Position numbers and translations under genes: made by a program. DNA of 64,000 bases from Sinonovacula constricta (taxonomy: Eukaryota; Mollusca; Bivalvia; Cardiida; Solecurtidae), in NCBI GenBank assembly GCA_007844125.1, contig CM017561.1, positions 64,767,143 through 64,831,142 of the forward strand, given 5' to 3'. The notes beneath the pieces were generated by a model. The model was given only the letters and a program-made list of their open reading frames with translations, was not told where the DNA came from and did not search any database. Positions 35,501-50,500 of the stretch are shown here, one piece after another (the stretch's first letter is position 1; every line of letters begins with the position of its first letter).

Positions 35501-38500
35501 GTCGGAGGCGTCATACTATTTTTGTATTGTTTTTGTTTAAAAATATTATAGGAGTGTTAGAATAAACAAAAGAAGAACTGTTCTATGGCATAATTTCAAG
35601 AATTGTCACTTTCTGACTGAAGAAACTGGGATGCCAAGCATTTAACATTTTCAGTTATAGAAACAAGTATCTTGAAAAGGCGTTGGGAAATGGATTGCAC
35701 GACACAAATTGCTTAAGGCCACAAAAACCTCTGGCACGTTGTTTTATCTTATTCATAACCGTTTTAAATGATCAGCTGTAAATTTAAAAAATAAACAGAA
35801 TGTCTAAATGTAATCAAACCACAGTTAATATTAAGTAGTTTAATATACATTGCGTCCGGAACAATGTTTTCATCCAAGTTTAAGCAAAACGTATGTTAAA
35901 ATGTTTCAACCTGCGCTAATGAGTCTGTTTGGAGTGTTGTGCAGTAAGGGGTCAGTCGCTTGGTTTTGTCCACTAATAAGTACCTTATAATCTTATTAAG
36001 TTTGTGTTACCAATTACATTGTTTTTCTGGAGATAGTATGACTAATCCCCAGGAACTTTTAAAAATTATACATTGATAGACCCTCTGAACATATGTGTAT
36101 ATTGCAATGAACGCACTATCTTGTCAATAATTAAAAGCTTTTGTCTGTTGAGGCAATGGCTGCTAGCCACCGACGGGCGGCCAAGCAGCAAGTAACTGTG
36201 TTAATCATGCTTCTATAAATGAACAATGAGAGTGACTCTATGACGCTGTTGTTGAAATATTAATTGCATCTCCATCGAATCCAGTTACCTGATCTGACGT
36301 GCTTGCATAGCGAACGAGAAGGTACATTAAAACTGTTTTGTCTATTTCATGGTTGTTCAACACAATTCAACACTCATCTTTTACATTTATTGATATTTGT
36401 TACATTTTTAAAATGTCACTACTATTATGTTGATATTGCTTGTTATGGGATGGTAAATATACAAAAAAGAGTTTATCATATGGTTTTATCTGATTTTGTC
36501 TGCAGTTAGGTTTCAATGTGTATAGAAAAGCAGCCTTACTTTTCACTAATTTCCTATTTATTTTCTTATTCTAATAAACACAAGATTAGATAGCGGTTTT
36601 GACTTGCTGTTCTAAGACTAATGGTTATTGGAAAGAAATTAAGTTCAGCATAAACTGGCGTAATTTCGTCGTCAAAAGCAGCATCCTTTAGCAACAGTCA
36701 TACACGAGGGTCGACATGTTGTAATCCGTAGGAGGTCTGTAATTATCCCTTGTACCATCACCAGCTCTGCCTGTAACCCAGCGTCAGAACCAATTCCAGC
36801 TCATCGGGATGTACGCCTAATTGCCCATTCATTATCGTCATCAATCAACATCACGATGGCATTTTGCTACCACATCGTAAAAGTGTCTTTGTAAAGTTTG
36901 AAAGACGGAAACTTACGTATAAAATAAATTAGAATTATCTGTCAGATAATCATAAAATCAATATAATTATTATCGACACCATGTTCATCCAGTGAATTGA
37001 TTTTTAATTGTATGGGTATACAACTGTACAAAAAATGAAACAAATACACTTGAAAAATTAAATTTATTAATTATAATGTTCGTAAACTACAAAAGGCTGC
37101 GGGACTGTAAATGCTTGCTATTTATTTCCTTGCTTCATACGGCTGTAATCATGCTTCCTTTTGGATGACCATGATCATTCTTGTAATTACTGAGATTCTA
37201 TCTAAAATTAAATGAAAAAGACCAAATATACCTTATCAAGTAAGAATATATTGTCTTCTCGTTTAACAAAACATTTTTTGTCAAGTACCACTGCATCTTT
37301 ACGAGGTTACCTGGAATCGATGTTTATAATTTTGAATCGACTACATACATGGCGACCATGCCACTTAAAAACAAACATAATTTTGACCTTATACCGCTTC
37401 GTGCAGAGTATTATATGATCTTTCAAACTCAACATTTCCAATAATTTCAAAAATACTACTTTTATATATGCTTTATATATTTTACTATGGTTAGCCGTGT
37501 AAGTGTGTAAGTACTATTTAGCTGACCAATCGGTGCAATAAAAAAAATCTTACATCTGAACAACCAATATCCTTTATAGATTAATTGTATAGGTTTAGGC
37601 CGAGAAGCACTACCTCTGTAATGTCATGAATCTTACATGCTTAATAATTTTTCTTCTTTCTGAGATACAATAATTATTCCTTTATGAAACCTGAAATATT
37701 AACGATAAACAACTGAAGATATTAACTTTTCACTTATTTACATACACACGATAATTATGCGTGCTACAGTCATTGCCATTGTCAGTCATTGAGAGGTTTT
37801 CGCAAAGTAAGTACCTTTCATATGAAGTCTCTTCACAAGAATGCTGTAAAAAAGATGTACTGTTCAATTCTGCATTGAGTGGTCTAGTGGTTAAGACGTT
37901 GGACTCTGGATCGGAGGGTCCCGGGTTCGAACCCCGAAACTGATCATGTGATGTTAGTCCTTGAGCAAGACTATTTACTGCACATTGCTCCATGTATTCA
38001 GTACCTGAGTACTGGTTCTACACAGGAAGTGGACAGTCAAAGGGGATTAATATAAGTTAAAAGAACTTCCCAATCGACTATAAATAAATAGGTTTAAACT
38101 AATTCTGCATTATATTGCTTTAACATAAACATTCAAAGGTAAATGCACAAACATATTCAATAATGATTTTCTTTATCAGTACATGAAGAAAGAAATGCAA
38201 CAACACAAAAACAGTATGTGAAGAATCGGGAAAAAGTTTGACCAGAATCTCAATTTGTCTACCACCTAAAGATTCCTAAACTGGAAATAGATCACACCCT
38301 ATGACGAGCACCAGATTGGATTTTATAGCAAGCACTACACCTGCTCATTCCATCTTCAAGTTAATTAAACACCTCATTTACATGTTCTTTTCACAAACCC
38401 TCCCAATAGAACATCTACTTGACCTAAAAAGAGACATCCACAAGTTTATTATCAATGAACGGTCTTTAAATATTTAATGCCCAGAATCGACAATGACTGT

Positions 38501-41500
38501 CTGAGAGTCGGGAGAGCCATGTAAAACTTACTCAGTGAAAACCGATAAGAAAATGTATTTACAACAAAAACATACTTGCATTTTTTTTTTCATCAGTAGT
38601 TAGTAAACAACTATTCGATTGTCGCAAACGCGATCAAAATAATATGCCAGTTTTGATCGATCTTCAAATAGATCTAAAACTTTGGAAAATGGTGGTGCTT
38701 TTATCTAATTAAAAGGTAAGAAACTATTCACAACAAACTACAGATTAAATGTCAGATACTCCAAGTCTTAATAATTATATGATAATGGACCTTGACAAAG
38801 ATAAGGGAAACTTGCGGATATACAAACTATACAAATTGATAGAGACCGGAACAGTATGATTATAACTGAATAAATGTAAAAAATGGTCACTTTGAAGCCG
38901 AAATTCTGTCATTTAATAATAAAAAAGTATAGCTTGCAAGCATTTGTTAAATGCTGTCAATGGCGTGTTCTTCTTATATTGCAATAGAACTTTTTGTGTT
39001 TAAAATTTAAACTAATATTTTACGGCTAGCGAGCTTGGATACATGACTATTTTACGGCTAGCGAACTTGGATACACGAATATTTTACGGCTAGCGAGCTT
39101 GGATGCTTGATTAAGAGAACAGCTTGCCATACTAGCATCATTGTGACGTCACGGGTATGATTGTAAAGTATGGCTAAAAGATCAAGGTCAGTTTTTATAT
39201 TACACAAAATCTTGTTATAGTTACAATTCTTAATTCTACTAGAATAATGATTTGATGTACACACTTCTGCAATACGCTCCCGAACATCCGTCGCGAAATT
39301 GATTTATGCCAAGAATGAACGGGTAATTTTGCGTTTGCGGCGAGCAGGAATTTTTTTCTAACTTAGGATTACACATACAGAAATAAATGATACCGATACA
39401 AGGCATGTCATGGTAAACAAAGATTCTAAAACCCTTTTCTAAAAGATGATTTTTATACAATGCCTTATTAATATTGATTTCTTTTAACGAAAATGTAAGG
39501 AACTTAAAGCCTATCAGAGATGTTATGAAAATGTCGTCAAAAGAGAATGCATTAACGTTACTTGAATAAGCAGTCGACTATACCATTTGTTGCACAATAT
39601 TCGATAGCATAAATAGAATGATAACCAATTCTAAACAATAAAATATCCATAAAAAGTATTCTTTTCAAATTTATCTTAAATATCAAACGTATTAATTTGT
39701 ATTAAACTAATTGTCACCTTAATCTAGCAATGCAAGTAACAAAGGTCCCCTTAAACGACATTTAAAAACAACGTAGAAGAAATTGTCCCCAGTTTCGCAT
39801 AGTATTCTCAAGTCTTACATCATGTTTCATGTATGGTTAGCTTATTATCGTAAAGTAATCTTGATACAATCAATTATCGTCCGAGGAATGATGTATAATT
39901 GTTATGTCATCACCATAAGCTGATCGATATTGTACTATAAGTAGCACAGCACACTAATTATGATTATGTTGTAAGGGACTAAACAGCAGTGCATAAATGC
40001 ATACATTAAATAACTCATTACAAACATCACAGGCGATATTAGTAGTGTAGCGGAGATCCGACGATAAACAGAATGTGTATTATTTTGTCTTATATGTTTT
40101 AACAAACGGCACTGTTTGTAGAATTGTATTATTTTGTATTTTATTATAAATAGCTACATGTGTATAAATGACCAACACAGCTACAGCGATATTATTTAAT
40201 AAGAGCGTTGGTACGTGCAAGTGCAGAAATATTCCCGAAATATGTTTACTAAAGAAAACACTAATGTCATCCATTCTTTCGCTCCAATATCAGGCTTAGA
40301 ACTGATTATACATAGTTTTAAGTTGACCAAGGCTTTGGGCTTTGTCTGTTCTTTATATATCGTTTCTATTACAATACATATATGACCAGTTTTAATACAT
40401 AGTTCATGTTATATTGGCCCTATGCGTTCATAATGACATGTACGTGAGCAGCGACAGACACACAGGCTTTGTTAAATGACTCATCACAGATTTGTTCTTA
40501 TTTTTACATTTGGCTTGCATGTAAATACCTTTGTCCCGTGCATTTTCCGGGTCTGGTATATGTTGCAATGCTCATAGGACTTTGTCATATATTCTTATTT
40601 GAAATTGTAAGCATCTTCTTTGTAATATAAATTACAAAGATAGATTTTAATGTAAATCATTTTAAAAGTAAATGTATAGCTGGTTACAAGGAAAATTTAC
40701 ATGGGCATTCTTTACCAGCTATGTTGTTTATATTGTTAAATATTAGTCATTATAAAATATTAGTTGATTGCCAACGAGTACACATAATGGTTAGGACAAA
40801 GTGAACCCGACATCAACACCATTTGAAGAACATACTTGCCAGTTGCAGATCAAATTCAGCAGGTTTATGTTAAAATGAAATACAGTAAATAATAATGTAT
40901 CCATTTTAACAATCTGAAACTATTAACGAAAATGTTAAAATAGTAACTGGAGCGTGTTTTGAGGGAATGCATGTTTTTTTCCCCAAATGCAACGAAAATG
41001 TCATATGCTGTATAAAACAGTTAAACTTATTTACGCGAGTTTGCATAAGTACGTTTCAAAAGTGAATTGTCCTCCTTGAAGAATACCATGTATCATTGAA
41101 CAGGCATTTTCATACAAAGTAATTCTTGTTTTCTGCATACAAAACCTCAATATAAGCGATTGTTAGACAACGAATCTTGACAGCGTCTCATTCTTTTCTG
41201 TGTACAATAGTTTCTCGTCTTGATACTTTCGAATGTTCCCAGTTAGACATGAATAAAAGCATGTAAAAGAAATGAATGTTTGTCGAAACAACACAAATGT
41301 CTGCAACTGTGATGATTGAAAGTGTATCCCCTGGGGATTACATAAATCACCTCTTTCTTGGGTTTTCCGCCTACACATGTACAATAGTTGGTAATATCTT
41401 GGCGTAAATTGTCCGATAGCGGGTTATGGATTAATCAAACGAGTCTATATGTTGTTGAATGCCAATCTATTTATGTTGAGTGTCTATATTATACTGTTCA

Positions 41501-44500
41501 CGATTTGTTTATACATTTGATATTTTTATTAAACGAAATAATTCAGTTATTTGTTTGATACATGTTTACATAAACGGAAAATATAACAACCATTCATTTC
41601 TGCCCATTTAATTCATAAGATGGCTCAAAAGCATTTTTTTTGTCCTAGAAGAGACAAAGGTTTTACCCAATTCGGGAATGAATTCCTTTCATTACCTTAA
41701 GCAATTTCACGTAAGACCTTAAAATGCAATGTACTTAATAAAATACTTAACAATTGCCAATGAATCTGGTATCCAGACAAGTAATGTAAGAGTATTTAGC
41801 TTTATATAGCAGATACACACCAAGACATACGTAAAAAGGATTGAAGAAAATGAAGAAACAGAAGACATGGTCTGTCAGTGGTCAGTCGTTGACTAAAATT
41901 GTTTCCTCCCCAAATTCTTATTCAATTAATGGCAACTGAAAGTCTGCAATTCGATAAGAGGTTAAGAGCTTTTGTTACAAAAGTAAATGTGCGATTTATT
42001 AGTAATCCAACAATCTTTTTAAATGCACCTTACACAGACAGAAATCATCGAGCATTTACCAAGGGACTTTAACAGCACATACATCTTTCCAAACTGGCTA
42101 CTTTACATTATAAAGTCGAAAAGATCAATGTCTTGCCCTTTAAAACAAAACAAAAAACACAACTAACATGATTTACTCTCTTTAAATGGGCGCATTACCC
42201 ATAAAAACCTTTTAGCGTGATAAATTTAGCAAAACAGTTAACGGTGTCTAATAAATTCAAGGACATGTCCTTTGAAGCATATATTTGTTTCAGATCAAGG
42301 TATAATGAGAAAGACGTTAAAAGGTTTTAAGTAATACGACACTCCATCTTGTGTCCGTTCCAGATCCAACGTGTTAGCGGTCATCCATTGACCAGAAACG
42401 TTTTTACATCAAATCATATATTATTCAATATCTATAAAAGTCTTAAATGAGTTCATAGGTTGAAAGCCATGGTTCAGTTTGATCTTAAATTCTTGTGTTG
42501 ACGTTTTGCTGATATAATTTCTATAAAATGCTTTTTTATCATCCCCTTACAAACACATGATTTCCCAGTCATTTATCATGGGACATTCGTAATATATCAT
42601 CTCCATATAGTTTCCCAGCTGGATACTTATAATAGTGTTTGTTTAAAGCTGAGTGCCCACAATTCCATGCACTTTAGAGAATGACTCGTTTTAGAATATA
42701 AAATCTGTGAAGATTGAATACGTATCATTAAACGATGTTGTTTCGCACTTATATAAGTATTGCAACAGATGTTTAGACTGTTGAACTTTAGAAACAAAAT
42801 TGTATATATTTACTCCTTCGAAACCAGGTACTTGTTTGTTACAGTTTTGAAAATTTAGATTTGGACAAAATGGTTTTTAAATGGAAGTTGTCCACTTAGA
42901 CGTCTTGGTCAAATTTATTAATGGCTCTAAAATATCAACATATTAACACCATTTTAGACTACAGGGTGAACATGTCTCAAATATTTTTTTCTTTTTAAAT
43001 TGAAATGCCTTTCTTCCTAGACTAACTTCTTTGATCTAGACTTAACTAAATGCTGACCAAAAATGATTTCTTTACTTTATTTACTTTTTACACAAAATTA
43101 AAATGAAAGGAATCAGCGAGACTTCGTCATGGGACATAACATATAAATTCCATATTCATCGTACACTTTCCCAACTGGATACTTTTGATAATTCACAATA
43201 AAAGTTGAGCGCCCACACTTCTAAGCATGTTAGAGAATGAAGTGTTTCCGGACTAACATTAATTCCTGAGAGCTGTGAAAATTGAATATATAGCCTCTTG
43301 GGTATCAATCAGTCGAATGTGTCTAGATGTTTCCCGCAGTCAAAAGAAAAATATATTGTAACCTAATGCGAATAGCATGGTAGGGTTTTTTAAACAAGTA
43401 TTATGTTATTATACGGCGTTTTTAATCCATGTATGTAAAATCCATATCATAGTATTCTTTTCAATAGATGTAGACATTTTAGCACTGAGAAAAATTAAAA
43501 TACAACATTTTAAATGTGGTTTCTGATAGTTTGGACCATTTTTTGTCTCTCATGCTACCAAAATAAGTCATTGTTACATACAAAAGATGCTGCAAAATAG
43601 TGTTTATTAGTGACCTAAATCCGTGTGAAAAGTGAAGCATAATACCTCACTTTTCATTACAAAAATGAATTTCCTACCCGAGCAACGCAGCACAATCATC
43701 TTTTTTTAGACTTAGAAAACCACGTGACTCATTACTTTTGAGATCAGGATACATGATCATCTGAGTAATCAGGTCTGACGTCGATATCTGTTAAAGCTGA
43801 AATCCCCATCATGCCTATTTATTGATTTAAAAAAAAAATGGACATTTAAAGCAATATTTTGCGCGATTTGTACTGTCTAACCATTGAGGTAAAGTTATGA
43901 ACTGCCTTTACTCAAACTAAAGTATATGTTTATGCAGTAGTTATACACACATACCCCAGAATATGCATAACATGCTATCACATGTATTAGATATAAAGCA
44001 ATCTGTCGGATATCACCTTTAATTAAGACGCTCGTTTAATAAGATACAAATAAAGCTAATTAATTTCTAAAAGCGAAATGTAAGAAACATAGATATTTTA
44101 GAAGAAATCTCCAACTGGCCCTTCATTCAGACGAAATCGGATACAATTTCCCCCCTTTTTAGCGGAAGCCTTATATAATAAAGACTACATGTGTGTCAAT
44201 TCTAATAAACTGCTATGGTCAACATGTCTTTTGTGTTGTTATTTCAAAACGTCTTTTGAGTCCTTGTTTTAATATTTCTTTTGTGTTGTTGTTTCAACAT
44301 CTCTTTTGTGTTCTTGTTTAAACGTGTCTTATTTGTTGTTTGCTTGAAACCATACTACACTGAGACAATGAGGCCGAAGTTAAGATGTTCTAAGCATTAA
44401 TGATGTCCATTAAGCTGTCTATACCAGACCCGGGTTGTCAGCTATCGTAGACCAGAATTGTAATAACCTCTAGTGTTCTTGCATCAACACTTCTGGGGCT

Positions 44501-47500
44501 CTCGTTTTCACAAACTAGATGGAGATATAATAGTGTAATACTAAAGTTAGAACACATATTATTCGCAATTAACAATGATGCAAAAAAATATATATTTTGT
44601 TACACATAGAGATAAGAACACAATGCGAAATGCAGTCTCAATGCCAGACTGTTTGAAAAAGGAAGTTAACTAAATAAAAAATCCAATGTCGAAAGAGAAC
44701 ATATATTAAAATTTGAACTAAGACTTGACCAATGTAAAATAAACTAGAGTTTAATGTTAATGTGACAGAAATACCGTGATGATACACAAAATTCTACAGT
44801 TACTGTCTGGAAACGTTTAACATGACCCCTGTAAATTGTGATCTTAATAATGAATGAAAACAAAATAAATTCTGTTTTCTCGTTTTACTTGTTATCATTA
44901 CAGAAGAAGATAACAAGCATACAATCAAAGTTATGAAATATTTTCTTAAGCAAACCAGTTTCTATATTATCAAATTAGTTCATCGACATATAAGGTTTTG
45001 GACAAAAGCTGACTGGTGATTAGTGGACTTTATAGTATTCTGTTTATTTTCTCATCAAAAAACTGCTCCGTGGTGCATTGTACAAAATTGAAAACATCTA
45101 TTTGACGATACTTTTTATAAATGCCAACAGAGTCTTATTTTAGAAAGGTGACATTTAATATTCACTTAAAATATTCGCATTCAGCCTGCTTCACCGTGTA
45201 CAGACATGCGGTTTGGATATAGGACTAAAGGTCAACATGAGTGAGAATTTCTGTGAGAACATCATATTGACACAAACGTGAACATAGTACAAATGATCGA
45301 AAATTGCAAAAACTCTACATTTAATAAGTTGTAAGTAGATTCTCAATTATTCGTCTAAACAAAAGGGGAGACAATAACTGTGAAACCATTCTCTCAAACC
45401 TTATTTTGTGATTCCATGGAACGTGATTACTGAACTAGCCACTTGGAAATAGTAACCACTTATAGAGATGCTGCCTGGGGCTATAAATTATTCACTTACA
45501 TAAATCAACGACTCATCAAAGAGAAAATTGCTTCGAAGCTCTTATTGCGCACGTCAGATAATCGATAGAACTCCCATGTGCTTGTTGCATGGCCAGGAAC
45601 TGCTGGACGAATGAAAAAATATGAAGGGCAAAGAACCTGCATCGTGCTTCCATCGCTCATGTTCATTAAAATCTAAGTGCTATTAACAAGGTCTCGACTA
45701 TTTTGGTGCAACAATGACGTCATTTCCGTTTTATCCCTCAGAATTGTATTTCAGTCAGAATTGACATATTAATCATAGAAGCGTCTAAGAGTTAAGTCCA
45801 GATAAACACAATATTCAATTTTATTCGTATCTTTATCACCACCAGCGTACTTAACAAAATATAGAAATACCAAATATAAGGGTAGACTTTTTTCTCTAAG
45901 AAATGTTTATGAAAATCTTACGAATGTGAAATAATTGTAATTTAAAGATTTCCCAAAGGTCAATTCGATGTTTGCATACAATCTATAAATTGTTATCTAA
46001 ATAAAACATAAAGGTCGATTATGAAGATTGCATTGCGCTGCTCGTTTTATATTTGATTTTTGAACAAAACTTGATATTCGTCTTCAAGTACAGTACAATT
46101 AGTAAATGTCATAACAGCATGCTCGTGTTATTTAAACAGTAGATTAATTGATAGTTAAACGGACGGTAATAACTTAAATAAGAGGTAAAACTATTAAATC
46201 AACAAATAACTTCAATAGAAATACATCTATTTTACAAATATTCCATAACTTTATATAGCAAATTCAACAAAACATTGTCCTGTTATAAAAAAAGGTAAAA
46301 AGAAATTTTCTGTTCTCGACTGAAAAAATTAATTAATCATGTACCTTCTCCTGTAAAATATAACCAACCAAGTCAGAATAGTCTTCCATTGATTCATCTG
46401 TTTATAATCAAGTCTTCTGCAATTTATACATCAAACAGTACAATGAATGTTATCTTCGTTACTTATTATTCTGAGTATTGTTGTCAGCTAAAGGTAACGT
46501 TTAGACATGTTTGGGGTGAAGGTCATTCTACACTTTCTTAATGCGTCTAGTTATCTATGTGTACAGAACAGCACAATTTACATGCTTTCTAATCAATACG
46601 TGTGTAGATGTTAATACATGTATATCCCATTGCGCCCCTTTTTACATATCGCGTCGCTTTTAACATATATTCAGATATTTTTAAGATAAGAAACGGTCCT
46701 GTTGGTGGGACGATAAATCCAATAAACAAACAATAAGAACCTGTCCATAAAAGAAACAAACTTCGTTACAATGTGTAACTGTAACATGGAAACAATAAAG
46801 AGCGCAAGACTCGCATGTTTCATGATAATTGACACTAGAACATGTTTTATTGACCTCGGAAACTGATATCCCCAATGGAATGACGCTGTATTGATCTGGG
46901 GATAATTAATTAATACTACAAGGTTGACAGAAAGGGTCTGCCTATAGTAAATACTGCTGTGGTGTAGTAAAATGAAGGTTATAAAAAGTAAATTTCTTCT
47001 AAAGTTAACGCTATTAAATATTTAATATGTAATGCTTATTAAGAACAATTATATTAGAAAAAATTTAACATGTAAAAATAAAAAAAATATTACAACAGGT
47101 GTTATAAATATTAAAGGCATTCATGTAAAATAAATAGCGAGCAACCCTCGAGTGACAAGTGAATTGTTAAATGAGGCATCAAATTGTGCAACACTTTGTC
47201 AATAAGATGCTGAATTTTAGGTTTCAGGTAAGCTACAAATCTTACCTAAACTTGCTCTAAGTTACACCCGTAGCTCCGTTATGATGCTCTTGTGCTTATG
47301 TTGATATTGTTACTGTTGCTTCCCTTGGCTATGCGATAATTGTGTCTTTCAAGACCAACTTTTTACTAAATACAATCAGTGATGTGTAATATTTAAACCA
47401 CCATTTCAATCTGTCTTAAGGACAGTTTCTGTGTAGATTTAAAGCAATTATATATGCTATATTTTAAAATGTATCAGCCTATGAGTGGTCAAACGATATC

Positions 47501-50500
47501 GTTTTTGTCTGTCTTTGTGCCATAGATTTCCTTTTTTTAATTGGTCTGTACAAGTAACATTTTTTTAAGATATTATGGCTTTACCTTCTTACTTCTTAGA
47601 CACGTCTGTTGGACTCTATGCCTGGTGGTCATTTCCAAAGTTAATATAGAGCTGATACATCAATTGTCTCTCTTTAACGTAATTGTCACACTGTCTGCGC
47701 CAGCGCTACACGATATCTCTGTGGATTTCTTCTAATCTATTTATCGCATTTTTGTTATTTACCATGTGTTGAACAAATAACTTAACGCGGACAGAAGGTT
47801 AAATGTTTCTATCGCCGCGTACATTTGGCCCAAGGTCTTTTATTGTAAATAAAAGTAAAATGCCCAGCACAGCTGAATGCGAAATCATTTAATGGTATTT
47901 CCACTGTCAATTAATCTGTACTTTAGACTTCAGCGTTTACTTAAATGTCAATTCCATGGGAGCGATTTCATCGCGTAAACGTTTGTGTATAATTAAACTT
48001 ATTGCGAATTAATTATACTCACATTTGTTTCTTTTGAAATGTTCTAGATGCCATAATGTATTTCCACAGCTCAAACATTTTCTATTAACATATATGGCAG
48101 GTTTAACCATGCCACAACCAAACCAGTATTTACTTTATATTATTGCTTTTGAGCATATACGTATCTGTCTTATATATACTGAATTTAGACTCGGACAGGC
48201 ATGTTTGTGCATTATTGATAAAGTGGGTCGCATATTTGTGCGTGAATAGACTTATGGATATTTTATTTTCCATGGCTAATTTGTCAATGAAAATGTTTTC
48301 TCTTCATAGAATAAAAATGTAAAAATATAAATAAAATAATCAATAATCGTCATATAATGGTTATGTTTAAAGGTCATTCGAAAACAAACGAAATGTCGGC
48401 CGTCAAACCCAACTAAGGCAAATTTAAGGAATCATTAAAAGGCTTTATGAACTTATTTGAATCATCAAACCTAGAGTCAAACGAACTTACCATCAAACGA
48501 TACCAGACAGACAGATCCGGCGATCACTACATGTGATCTTGCAAATTCTGTTAAGCCTTCCTAGATAATGAATAGGGCGGAAAGGTGTCATTACCCTGTA
48601 CCAGTCCTAACACCGCTCGCCTTCCTGTTAATGCTCGGAACATCTTACCGGAAATTGTACTACTGGAGTCCCAGCACCCTTACACACCCCGACTGCGATT
48701 GGATCAGTTTATCTCTTTCTAGAAACTTGCTTCTATTTCACACCATGCAATAACACGGAATAATCCGACAGCGATTGTATTAAACTGTCAGTTTGTCATG
48801 GAATTGGATAAATCCTGCGAATCAACAAATGAAATAAAGCACATATGTGTGATAAATACATTTCAAGGTGGACGTTACATTTTAAATTTTGATAGCTGGT
48901 TTAGGAGAAAATTGATTAAAAATCAACACTAAAAGAAATTTCAGGAGAGAAACCATTCTTTTAAACATAACAAATCTTATTTGTTTTTCGTTTTCTGGCT
49001 TTTAATTAAAAGACAACAGCTACGTCGAGTTTAAAAGTACGAATTGCATTTTCACATGACGTGTTTCCATTTAGTGATATCCATTGGCTGTTATCGATAA
49101 CACACTAGTCAGTTATCGAATCGCTAAAAAAAAATAATTGACGTGACCTCGTTACCCGCTATGACGTCACTTCCCGTACCGAAAATATCGTACCGTGAAT
49201 TTCAGTTCATTGTTATATTTAACAAAAACGGTTGCTTTACTATGCTTTGCTTGTTATGTTATATTAATAGAATCCAAATTTCGTGTTAGGGAATATACAT
49301 GACTCACACTTCAAGAAGCTTAATGTCTTAAAGCGATGAATTAAAACAACTGTGTCCGAACCGACAAGCGTAAACGAGGACATATTCGAACTTTAATGCA
49401 AAGTTATACAAAACCAATGCATAAATACAGAGATATTACAAAGTTGGGCATAGCTGCATTTGGACTGGCGGATTTCCATTAAACTATCCTAGATTATTAA
49501 CAGAGCATCATATATTTATCAATTATGATAGTTTGGCAACGTTCCTGTATAGTACAAACAGGTTGTAATAATAATTTGGAGCCAGGTTCAGTTGCTTTTA
49601 AAGATTTCTTGCATCTACACCAATGTAAATGTTATAATGTAAATTATTTCATTACTCGAAGCCATTATTTATGTAATATTCGGGATAATAATGAGTTGAT
49701 CTCCAAAGTTCACTTTAAATATAACCAAAAACAGAAACCACACATGAAATACCGAATATGCATAGCTGTAAAACACCTGCAAAACCTTAACCCCGGTCTC
49801 TTAATTTTCGGGTAAGAGACCCGGTGCTGGCAAAGGACCGAAAGAGATGAGAACTTCTATATGTGTGTTACTTAGATACCAGATTGTTAAGCGAAGTAAG
49901 CCTTTCACGGATACGGAGCAGAGAGACATGGTGATTGATTCATTCGGTCGGACGAATTTCATTAAACCGTCTTGGATTAGAAACAAATCATAATTGTTAC
50001 CAACACCGTGCATCAGTTACGACCCGGCTCCCCTTTCTTCCATTAATGCTCGGGACATCCTACCGGAAATTATCCCACGGGAATCCTGGCGAACTAATGC
50101 AACCATAGCAGCGATTGGATCAGTTCCTTTCTTTCTGGAAAATGGCTTCTATTTCACACCATACAACTACTTTGGACGTTCAGACACATGATTGGATTAA
50201 ATCTGTCAGTGTTGGATGTAATTTAGATAAGTAAAGTGTCACCACAATGGATAACTAGAATAGAAGCGTTTGTTTATGTTAAAACAAATGAAGGATAGTA
50301 TCCATTCAATTTCTGCTTTAAAGTTTCAACGTGGTGTATCTAAGCACAAAAACGTCTTGATAAAAAAAACACACAATTAAAAAGAAAATATGATTATTTT
50401 TATTTATTTATTTTTAAACAATCAACTTGTTTTACGTTTCACTGTTAAAGGTATTATGGTATATAAATTGCTTTTGCACAATACCGCCCAGAATTACGTA

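Noticed and set aside
37878..37950. tRNA gene (CTG anticodon-like loop)
   Set aside because: Box A and box B are good, but there is no acceptor stem and the anticodon stem is imperfect. A SINE body follows directly.
39017..39112. CRISPR-like array of short regular repeats
   Set aside because: The units are contiguous without spacers, and this is a eukaryotic intron. It is a minisatellite.
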